DNA from: Chloroflexota bacterium
GTDB lineage: Bacteria > Chloroflexota > UBA6077 > JACQUR01
NCBI GenBank assembly: GCA_016210245.1
Contig: JACQUR010000360.1
Location: 1-5,132 of the forward strand
DNA length: 5,132 nt
Reading direction: 5' to 3'
This document shows positions 1 to 5,132 of this stretch, one piece after another; the first letter of the stretch is position 1; the number at the start of each line of letters is the position of its first letter. The notes beneath the pieces are model-generated. The model was not told the origin of the DNA. It saw only the letters and a list, made by a program, of their open reading frames with translations, and made no database searches. The position numbers and the translations under genes were made by a program.

Positions 1-131
1 GGCGACCGGGCCGTCGCCCCCTACAGCTCAGCGACCGCCGGCACAGCAACTGGTCACACCCCTGGGGACGAGGCAGATGGTAGAATGGCCGGGGCTTCCG
101 CAGAGCAGGCAGTCCGCGTCCGAGCAGCGCA

Positions 132-138
132 GGGGAGG
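132..138 (+). promoter_or_regulatory. Ribosome binding site for the methyltransferase
   Basis: GGGGAGG ends 10 bases before GTG 149 and decides the start in favour of that codon. A possible -10 hexamer, TAGAAT, is at 81-86; no convincing -35 sits 16-18 bases upstream, so the promoter is only a suggestion. If real, it would put transcription start after ATG 77 and independently favour GTG 149. Confidence 0.6.
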
Positions 139-148
139 TAGCCAACCA

Positions 149-985
149 GTGGCCGCACCAGAGTCCGCCAGCCAACGCCATGACCGCATGGTACGTGAGG
201 AGATGCTTCAGGCCGAGCGGGTGCGCTCGACCGCCGGGAAGCCGGCGGATTTCTGGCAGACGCTCGCCCGGAACTTCCGGGCGCCGGCTCCAGGTGTGGA
301 TCCGACGCCGGAGGCGCTGGCCGCGCTGATCGAGCCTGGGCACCGGGTCATCGACGTGGGCGCTGGCGGCGGGCGGATCGCGATTCCGCTGGCGCGGCGC
401 TGCCGCGAGCTCGTCGCCGTGGAGCCCTCGCCCGCCATGCGCGCCGTGCTCGCGGAGGAGATGGCCCGGCACGGGGTCACCAACATCCGCGTCGTGCCCA
501 CCACCTGGGAAGAGGCCGAGGTCGAGCCGGCAGAACTGGTCTTCGCCGCTCACGTCACCTACGGCATCCAGGTCATCGAGCCCTTCCTGCGCAAGCTCGA
601 CGCCAAGGCCACCCGCCACGCGGCGCTGGTGGCGATGGCCGACCCGCCCCAGATTGCCATCGCGCCGTTCTGGCGCGCGGTCCATGGCGAGGAGCGCCTG
701 CGGCTGCCGTGCCGCGCCGAACTGCTGGACGTGCTGCGCGAGTTGGGCGCCCAGCCGGAGGTCATCCCACTGGCGCCCATGCTGCCCAACCCCTTCGGCA
801 CCCGCCAGGAGACCATCGACCTCCTCCGCTTCCGGCTGCTGGCGGGCCCCGGGACGCCTGCCGATGAGCGCCTGCTCGCCTGCCTGGACGAGCTGGCCGT
901 GGAGCGGGACGGCTTGCTGTGGCCGAAGGACGCCCGCCCGAACGAGCGGGCCATCCTGCGCTGGGAGCCCGGGCGCCTTCGGTAG
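149..985 (+). CDS. Class I SAM-dependent methyltransferase
   Basis: Predicted soluble cytoplasmic methyltransferase that uses S-adenosylmethionine; the substrate cannot be read from the sequence. Numbered from the GTG at 149 (278 residues), the Rossmann motif I is VIDVGAGGGRIAIPLA (67-82). The acidic residue that binds the ribose hydroxyls is E92 in VAVEPS. A motif II-like turn lies at 115-123, and the strand ELVFAAHVTYGI (129-140) matches the family's motif IV position. The length suits a stand-alone Methyltransf_11/25-type enzyme. I prefer GTG 149 because GGGGAGG lies 10 bases upstream; an in-frame ATG at 77 (302 residues) has no ribosome binding site and would add a low-complexity Gln/Ser/Arg-rich leader. 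ATG 188 is a third option. It is the only plus-strand gene and faces the KaiC-like frame, which overlaps its 3' half in antisense. The fold call is firm; the biological role is unknown. Confidence 0.9.
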   Translation: MAAPESASQRHDRMVREEMLQAERVRSTAGKPADFWQTLARNFRAPAPGVDPTPEALAALIEPGHRVIDVGAGGGRIAIPLARRCRELVAVEPSPAMRAVLAEEMARHGVTNIRVVPTTWEEAEVEPAELVFAAHVTYGIQVIEPFLRKLDAKATRHAALVAMADPPQIAIAPFWRAVHGEERLRLPCRAELLDVLRELGAQPEVIPLAPMLPNPFGTRQETIDLLRFRLLAGPGTPADERLLACLDELAVERDGLLWPKDARPNERAILRWEPGRLR

Positions 986-1660
986 ACCTGCAGCCCCTGG
1001 GCGGTGATGCGGAAGGTGTGGTGGCCGGGCAGGGCAGCCGCGCCGCGCAGCTTGACCACCCGCAGCTTGCGGGTAACCGAGTTCTGGCGGGCCTGCTGGT
1101 CGAGCCAGAGGATGCCGTCGCAGATGGTGAACTCTGGCTCGACGTCGATGGCCGCCTGGCCGTACTCCCCGATCAGCAGGCTGGTGGTGTCCCAGGAGGC
1201 GAGCAGCAGGGCCAGGTCGTGGGCGAAGGCGCGCAGGCTCCCCTGGGCTAGCTCCTCGATCGCCCGGAACGAGTCGATGGCCACCAGGATGGGCAGGCGC
1301 CGCTCGACCTCGGCCGTGATGGCCTCCAGCACCCGCTGAACCCCGCCGGCGCGCACGTCGTCGGCCAGGTCGAGGTACACCACGTCGCTGCCCACCCGCG
1401 CGGAGTCGAAGAAGACCATCTGCTGCTGGTAACGCAGCAGCTTGGGCATCGGCTCGCCCAGGATGGAGAAGTAGAGGGCGGGCCGCTCGGGCGTGCCAAG
1501 GTGGAACAGCATCTGCTGGGCCCAGAGTGGTCTTGCCCGTGCCCGGCCCGCCCGCCAGGATGGTGAAGGAGAGCTCCGGCAGTCCCCCACCCAGGACGAT
1601 GTCCAGGTTGGGGATACCGGTCTCCAGTAGCGGGATCTATACTCGATGCTCAGCGCCCAT
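559..1660 (-). pseudogene. KaiC/RAD55-like RecA-fold ATPase, frameshifted and truncated
   Basis: Remnant or mis-sequenced copy of a KaiC-superfamily P-loop ATPase, a family used in bacterial signalling and often found beside histidine kinases. The expected N-terminus TGIPNLDIVLGGGLPELS and Walker A GGPGTGKTT (1552-1526) are in one frame. The continuation AQQMLFHL is one frame away because GGGCCC at 1518-1523 has one base too many. After the shift come YFSILGEP, a Walker B-like strand ILVAIDSFRAI, and the family's domain end FRITAQGLQVY (about 985). An ATG at 1660 is in the Walker A frame, but a TAG follows seven codons later (MGAEHRV-stop), so the start is also broken unless a rare CTG is used. 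Beyond GLQVY there is no homologous sequence: the frame stays open to 559 through an Arg/Ser-rich tail that is simply the antisense of the methyltransferase. The first ATPase domain is essentially complete; relatives with a second KaiC domain would have lost it here. Sequencing error could explain one or two lesions. Confidence 0.8.
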
Positions 1661-2081
1661 GCTCTCCCGCTGCTCTCTCATTCATTGGTTGCGCCGCGGT
1701 CTCCCTCCGCCGCTGCAGGTTCTGCACGACCTCGCCCAGCAGGACCAGCAGTAGCCCCTCCCCAATCAGGCTCTCCAACACCTCGGCCACGGTGCGGACC
1801 AGCGCCCGGGCTGCCGCGTAGCGGGCTTCGGCCTCGGCCAGCGAGAGCTCGGCTCGCAAGGCAGCGAAGTCCAGCCCGGTCTCATTCACCTCCACCTGGC
1901 CGACCAACGGCTCACGCTGTTGGGCGACCCGGACCGCGCGGCCGAAGACCGCGTGCGCGCCCCGATCGCCCATCAAGAGGGCCAGTTGTTGCCACAGCGC
2001 GCCCAGCACCTCCTCGTGGATCGTCAGGGTGCCATCCCACGACGCCCCCGGCGGGATCCGCTGCTGGATCATCCGCTCCAT
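1650..2081 (-). CDS. Small protein of unknown function upstream of the KaiC-like ATPase
   Basis: I do not recognise a named family. The 143-residue protein is predicted soluble and largely helical. It has an N-terminal helix HEEVLGALWQQLALLMGD (22-39), a middle segment with FGRAVRVAQQ (46-55), a strand-like VGQVEVNETGLDF (60-72), and a C-terminal amphipathic to hydrophobic helix VRTVAEVLESLIGEGLLLVLLGEVVQNL (95-122, broken here only by its two glycines). The tail 123-143 is charged and probably disordered. ATG 2081 is chosen for the GGAGG 5 bases upstream; GTG 2114 would add 11 residues. Its TGA overlaps the ATG of the KaiC-like gene by 11 bases, which suggests translational coupling and a shared role, perhaps as a partner or regulator of the ATPase. 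The hydrophobic stretch at 106-120 could also be a weak membrane-associating helix. Third-position GC bias fits a real gene. Confidence 0.65.
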   Translation of the reverse strand: MERMIQQRIPPGASWDGTLTIHEEVLGALWQQLALLMGDRGAHAVFGRAVRVAQQREPLVGQVEVNETGLDFAALRAELSLAEAEARYAAARALVRTVAEVLESLIGEGLLLVLLGEVVQNLQRRRETAAQPMNERAAGEHGR

Positions 2082-2086
2082 GGCCG

Positions 2087-2094
2087 CCTCCCCC
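2087..2094 (-). promoter_or_regulatory. Ribosome binding site for the 143-residue protein
   Basis: Reads GGGGGAGG on the minus strand, with GGAGG 5 bases before ATG 2081. It is the strongest Shine-Dalgarno match near this gene and the reason for choosing ATG 2081 over GTG 2114. Confidence 0.6.
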
Positions 2095-2144
2095 GCGCGC
2101 TCGGGTCGCTGCACTTCACCTACTCCCAGCTCAGGCCAGGTTTA

Positions 2145-2310
2145 CTACTGATCCCTGCATAAGGATCTGAGCATCGCCTGAGACCCGTAGCGCGGGGGCT
2201 TGTCCCCCGCCCCGCGCCCCGCAGGCTGGGTGCCCACGGGCGGGGGACAAGCCCCCGCGCTACGATCTCCGCGCGCAACGATGCCTATGTCTTTATGCAG
2301 GGATCAGTAG
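2145..2310. repeat. Composite nested palindromic element, MITE- or REP-like
   Basis: Outer perfect 18-bp inverted repeats, ctactgatccctgcataa at 2145-2162 and its complement at 2293-2310, enclose a second perfect 26-bp inverted pair at 2187-2212 and 2238-2263. Each inner arm is itself a hairpin (GCGGGGG, loop, CCCCCGC), as in paired REP units. A further short match, gcatcg/cgatgc, lies at 2171-2176 and 2279-2284. The element has no coding capacity, so if mobile it would depend on a transposase elsewhere. I see no clear target-site duplication at either edge. It separates the histidine kinase from the 143-residue gene and supplies the kinase stop codon. A transcript would fold into a very stable structure and could attenuate or process the message, but there is no U-tract for a classical terminator. 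Confidence 0.7.
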
Positions 2311-4294
2311 GTCCTGCAAACGGGGTGCCACCCGGAGCGGCGAGTGGCAGGCTGAAGAAGAAGGTCGAGCCGCGCCCTTCCTCGCTCTCGAACCACATCC
2401 GGCCTCCGTGCCGGGCCACGATCTCGCGGCTCAGGTGCAGCCCGACCCCCATGCCGCCGAAGTCGTGCCGCGTCCCGGCGTGGGCGCGGTAGAACTGCTC
2501 GAACAGGTGCGCCTGCCGCTCTCTGGGAATGCCCACGCCCTGGTCGCGGACTGAAACCACCGCCTCCCCCCCGCGCACCGCCACCCGGACCTCGATCTCT
2601 CCCGCCGGGGCTGAGGGCTGGGGGCTGGGGGCTGCTGTTGACTGTTGACTGTCGACTGTCGACCGCGGTGAGAACTTGATGGCGTTGTCCAGCAGGTTGG
2701 CCAGCGCCTGGTCGAGGCGCTCGCGGTCCGCCTCCACCGCCGCCCGGGCGGCGCGGTGCAGCGTCAGCCGATGGCCTGGAGCCAGCGGCTGCATCCGCTC
2801 CACCACCTCCGCCGCCAGCTCGCCCAGCTCGAAGCGCTGGCGGCGCAGCTCCAGCCGCCCGAGCTGGAGCCGCGAAACCTCCAGCAGCTCCTGGACCAGG
2901 CGACTGAGGCGGTCGCACTGGCGGTTGATCACCTCGAAGGCGCGCGCCTCGCGCGGTTCGTGTCCCTGGGGCGCCCACTGGCGCAACAGTTGGGCGTAGC
3001 CCTTGATGGCGGTGACCGGCGTTTTCAGCTCGTGGGCGGCCGTCGAGAGGAACTGGTCGCGCACCCGTACCCCTTCCTGGGCTTGCAGGTAGAGACGGGC
3101 GTTCTCGATCGCCACGGCGGCCCGGCGCGCCAGCTCTTCGGCCAGAGCCAGGTCGTCCGGGCCGCAGCGGCGCCCGGACTCTGAGTAGACCAGCGAGATG
3201 GCCCCGAGCGAACGCCCGCGCGCCAGCAACGGCACCACCATGCTGGACCTGGGCGCCAGCGCGCGCAGCAGGCGCAGGTGTTCGGCATCGCGGGCCGCGG
3301 CCTCCAGCATCGCGTCCGAGACATCGGGCAACAGCAGGGACTGGCCGGTGCGCAGCACCCTGGGCACCCCTTCCGGCCGGCTGGGGTCGGGCGGGTAGCG
3401 GCGCAGCTCGTGGGCCAGCGCGTCCTTGTCCGGGTCGACGTGGGCCACGGCCAGCCGATGGATCTGCCCGTCCTCCTCGACGATGTCGACCCCGCACCAG
3501 TCGGCCAGGGCGGGCAGGGCCAGGCGAACCACGCGCTGGAGCGTGGTCTCGTAGTCGAGCGAGCTGCCGAGCTGCGTGCTCGCCTCGGCCAGAAAGGCCA
3601 GCCGCCGCCGCGCCGCCTCGGCCTCGTCCGCCAGCTCCTGCGCCCGCAGGCTGGCCAGGGCCAACTGCTCGTTGGCCTGCCGCAGGGCCCGGCTGGCCGC
3701 CTCAGCCTCGGCGCGCGCCGCCTGCTGGCATGCAAGCTGGAGGTGGGCCTGCTCGGCCCCGGCTCGGATGCGCCCGATGGCCAGCGCCAGCACGCTGGCC
3801 ACGGCCTGCACGAAGTGCGTCTCGTCTGGAGTGAAGGCCCGCTGGCGGGCGGTGAACGTGCCCAGGAGTCCGAAGGGGCGCTCCAGGCCACGGATCGCCA
3901 CCCCGATCCCACTCCGCACCCCGTGCTCGACCAGCAGCCGCGGCGGCTCGAAGCGCGTCTCGGCGCCCAGGTCCTCGACCACGACCGGCTGCAGGGAGCG
4001 CAGGACCAGGCCCGCCAGGGAAGCGTCCCCCGCCTCCAGCGTAGCGTGCCGCGCGCGGCACGCCCGGCAGCCCACCCCTGCCCGCACCCGCAGGGGCGCC
4101 TCCGCCGCTTGTTCGGCCTCCAGCACGGCGCAGAACTCCACCTCCAGGGTCTGGGCGACCAGCCCGGCGGCTTCGTCCAGCAAACCGGCCAGGTCGATCC
4201 CGGCCCGCGCGCGCTCCTCCAGCCGGGCGGCCGCCGCGTGTTGGCGCGCCCGGGCTTGCAACTCCGTGAGGAGGTGAGGCTCGGCTTCAGCCAT
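2285..4294 (-). CDS. Cytoplasmic GAF-GAF sensor histidine kinase
   Basis: Two-component sensor kinase: it autophosphorylates on histidine and passes the phosphate to an unidentified response regulator (none in the window). Numbered from ATG 4294 (669 residues): GAF 1 about 33-178; an Ala/Glu-rich coiled coil 180-235; GAF 2 about 235-400; HisKA with STAAHELKTPVTAIKGY (417-433) and phosphoacceptor H421; HATPase with N box LANLLDNAIKF (531-541), G1 box DQGVGIP (584-590), F box LFEQFYRA (597-604) and G2 box GGMGVGLHLS (613-622). There are no membrane segments or signal peptide, so it should sense an internal or diffusible signal. Two oddities: residues about 545-563 are encoded by a heptamer-repeat block absent from normal HATPase domains, and the last seven residues and stop come from the palindromic element. 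A TTG at 4357 would add 21 residues, but it overlaps a possible -10 (TATACT, 4354-4349). All catalytic boxes are intact, so function is plausible. Confidence 0.92.
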   Translation of the reverse strand: MAEAEPHLLTELQARARQHAAAARLEERARAGIDLAGLLDEAAGLVAQTLEVEFCAVLEAEQAAEAPLRVRAGVGCRACRARHATLEAGDASLAGLVLRSLQPVVVEDLGAETRFEPPRLLVEHGVRSGIGVAIRGLERPFGLLGTFTARQRAFTPDETHFVQAVASVLALAIGRIRAGAEQAHLQLACQQAARAEAEAASRALRQANEQLALASLRAQELADEAEAARRRLAFLAEASTQLGSSLDYETTLQRVVRLALPALADWCGVDIVEEDGQIHRLAVAHVDPDKDALAHELRRYPPDPSRPEGVPRVLRTGQSLLLPDVSDAMLEAAARDAEHLRLLRALAPRSSMVVPLLARGRSLGAISLVYSESGRRCGPDDLALAEELARRAAVAIENARLYLQAQEGVRVRDQFLSTAAHELKTPVTAIKGYAQLLRQWAPQGHEPREARAFEVINRQCDRLSRLVQELLEVSRLQLGRLELRRQRFELGELAAEVVERMQPLAPGHRLTLHRAARAAVEADRERLDQALANLLDNAIKFSPRSTVDSQQSTAAPSPQPSAPAGEIEVRVAVRGGEAVVSVRDQGVGIPRERQAHLFEQFYRAHAGTRHDFGGMGVGLHLSREIVARHGGRMWFESEEGRGSTFFFSLPLAAPGGTPFAGPTDPCIKT
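2607..2662 (-). repeat. Two adjacent 4-copy heptamer repeats inside the kinase gene
   Basis: On the minus strand the block reads TCGACAG twice, TCAACAG twice, then CAGCCCC twice, CAGCCCT once and CAGCCCC once: eight 7-mers, 56 bases in all. It encodes Ser/Thr/Gln then Ala/Pro/Ser residues between the N box and the beta strand before the G1 box of the ATPase domain. This resembles short tandemly repeated repetitive sequences with 7-bp units that are usually intergenic. Confidence 0.88.
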
Positions 4295-4466
4295 GGCTCC
4301 GCTCGAGAGCAGCACCTTCCCAGGCTCCGGATCGACTGGAACAGTACCAGTATACAATTATGGGCGAGCGCTAGCGAAGCTTTGCAGGTAGTGGTAGTTC
4401 ATGCTTCATGCCGCGGTTCCATCCGAGCCGCGACCATGAGAGGGGGCGCAGGTGAGGTTCAGAGTT

Positions 4467-4492
4467 TTGCGCGCGGTGTACGCCGCGCGCAA
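4467..4492. repeat. GC-rich dyad centred on GTAC in the intergenic region
   Basis: Perfect 10-bp arms ttgcgcgcgg (4467-4476) and ccgcgcgcaa (4483-4492) flank tgtacg. It lies between the kinase remnant (ends 4549) and the GAF kinase start. No T-tract follows on either strand, so a factor-independent terminator is unlikely; an operator or RNA hairpin is possible. The remainder of 4295-4548 shows no gene; its only other signal is the possible -10 at 4354-4349. Confidence 0.5.
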
Positions 4493-4548
4493 GAACGGGA
4501 GGGGCACCCGCGCTCACGAAGTAGAGTGGGGGGCGTGCGCCAGGCGGG

Positions 4549-4963
4549 CTAGCGGATCACAGCCACCGAGCAGGCCGGCAGGGTGAAGCTGAAGGTGCTA
4601 CCGTGCCCCGGCTGGCTCTCGGCCCAGCGCTGCGGAGCAGGCTCCTATCTGCTCCCGACCGCGTTACCTGCCGGTGCAGCATCTGCGCGTGGCCCTGCAC
4701 CAGGGTGAGCGGATTGCGCAGGTCGTGCGAGATGGTCCGCAGCAGGTCCTCGCGCTGCTCTTGCAACACGTGCAGGGGGGTGACGTCGCTGAAGGTGACC
4801 ACTGCCCCATGCATCGTGCCGTCGGTGGCGTGCAGTGGCGCGCCGCTGGTGGTGTATCGATCGCGCTGCGTGTCGGCCGACGGACCGCCTGGCTCGCGAC
4901 GACCAGGAAGATCAAGACGAACAGCGTCTGGGTGATCGGCGGGACGAGATCATTGATCTCCAT
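4549..4963 (-). pseudogene. Remnant of a membrane-anchored PAS sensor histidine kinase with two internal deletions
   Basis: Three collinear pieces of one kinase survive, each in a different frame. Piece A (4963 to about 4855) starts at ATG with MEINDLVPPI followed by a membrane segment, TQTLFVLIFLVVA, and then basic residues QAVRRPTR. Piece B (about 4860 to 4669) has the end of a PAS domain, APLHATDGTMHGAVVTFSDV, then the HisKA start with H-box RTISHDLRNPLTLVQGHAQM. Piece C (4629-4549) is the kinase C-terminus RWAESQPGHGSTFSFTLPA, ending at TAG. Missing are the rest of the membrane domain and most of the PAS domain between A and B, and nearly the whole HisKA end and ATP-binding domain (N, G1, F, G2 boxes) between B and C. 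It cannot make an active kinase. ATG 4963 is preferred (GGAGAGG 10 bases upstream); GTG 4969 is an alternative. It lies upstream of the GAF kinase on the same strand. Confidence 0.8.
4634..4655. repeat. Short inverted repeat at a deletion junction of the kinase remnant
   Basis: ggagcag (4634-4640) and ctgctcc (4649-4655) form a 7-bp stem with an 8-base loop. It sits within the roughly 39 unexplained bases (4630-4668) between the HisKA piece and the C-terminal piece, so it may mark where the deletion occurred. Confidence 0.4.
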
Positions 4964-5060
4964 GGACACCCTGCCTCTCCGTCGCGCCCACCGCCAGTCC
5001 TGCCTCAGAGTCTACCATAGCGCGGAACAGGGCCGTGCGGATTCCGCCTGGGCAGTAGGC

Positions 5061-5132
5061 AGTGCTGAGTGCTGAGTGCTGAGTCCTGAGTCTGGTCCCT
5101 TCACTCAGGACTCAGCACTCAGGACTCAGCAC
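5061..5132. repeat. Long hairpin made of heptamer repeats
   Basis: The left arm has gctgagt three times (5064-5084) then cctgagt (5085-5091). After an 11-base loop the right arm (5103-5132) has actcagg and actcagc alternating. The arms pair over about 30 bp with a single mismatch, and the structure reaches the window end, so it may be longer. It is non-coding, upstream of the kinase remnant; a role as a bidirectional transcription barrier or a mobile palindromic repeat is inference. Between 4964 and 5060 I see only the ribosome binding site of the remnant. Confidence 0.85.

Noticed and set aside
1..76. Upstream gene end or RNA gene
   Set aside because: No open frame with coding character and no tRNA-like fold is seen; too short to say more.
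77..148. ATG 77 as the methyltransferase start
   Set aside because: No Shine-Dalgarno before it, it overlaps a possible -10, and the added residues look non-coding; GTG 149 has a good ribosome binding site.
1514..1530. Programmed frameshift in the KaiC-like gene
   Set aside because: No slippery A/T-rich heptamer or suitable stimulatory structure is evident, and a nonsense codon near the start points to decay or sequence error.
1920..2162. An 80-codon plus-strand frame covering the start of the 143-residue gene
   Set aside because: No ribosome binding site, Pro/Arg/Leu-rich composition, and its end reads into the palindromic element; antisense shadow.
2187..2263. Factor-independent terminator
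   Set aside because: The stem is very strong, but neither side is followed by a T-tract, and the nested outer repeats point to an element rather than a simple terminator.
2304..3497. A 397-codon minus-strand frame overlapping the kinase
   Set aside because: It is an Ala/Gly/Arg/Pro-rich shifted translation of the kinase, without structure of its own.
3278..4552. A 424-codon plus-strand open frame opposite the histidine kinase
   Set aside because: It is rich in Gln/Gly/Arg/Leu with no recognisable domain, and lies wholly antisense to a kinase with all its motifs; a high-GC mirror frame.
5061..5132. CRISPR array
   Set aside because: Units are 7 bp and contiguous with no spacers, and the two halves are inverted rather than direct.

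Overview
The window comes from a high-GC bacterium, most likely a member of the Chloroflexota. The grounds are inference from family resemblance: a cytoplasmic double-GAF histidine kinase with an H-box of the form AAHELKTPVTAIKGYAQLL, a KaiC/RAD55-like ATPase of the type common in that phylum, and 7-bp tandem repeats. No rRNA, tRNA or CRISPR array is visible.

Layout. A SAM-dependent methyltransferase (149-985) is alone on the plus strand. Everything else that codes is on the minus strand. In its transcription order this is: a badly deleted membrane-anchored PAS histidine kinase remnant (4963-4549); an apparently intact 669-residue GAF-GAF-HisKA-HATPase kinase (4294-2285); a composite palindromic element (2145-2310); a 143-residue protein of unknown function (2081-1650); and a KaiC-like P-loop ATPase (1660 downwards). 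The ATPase carries an in-frame stop, a 1-bp frameshift directly after Walker A and no stop codon of its own. Its frame runs on into the antisense strand of the methyltransferase.

The minus-strand genes look like one sensory and signalling neighbourhood (kinase, small partner, KaiC-type ATPase) that is decaying. The kinase has a 56-bp block of two 4-copy heptamer repeats in its ATP-binding domain and takes its last residues and stop codon from the palindromic element. A further heptamer hairpin (5061-5132) ends the window. The most interesting signal is therefore not a new enzyme system but repeat elements and deletions reshaping a KaiC/histidine-kinase locus. Some lesions could be assembly errors, and raw reads would settle that.
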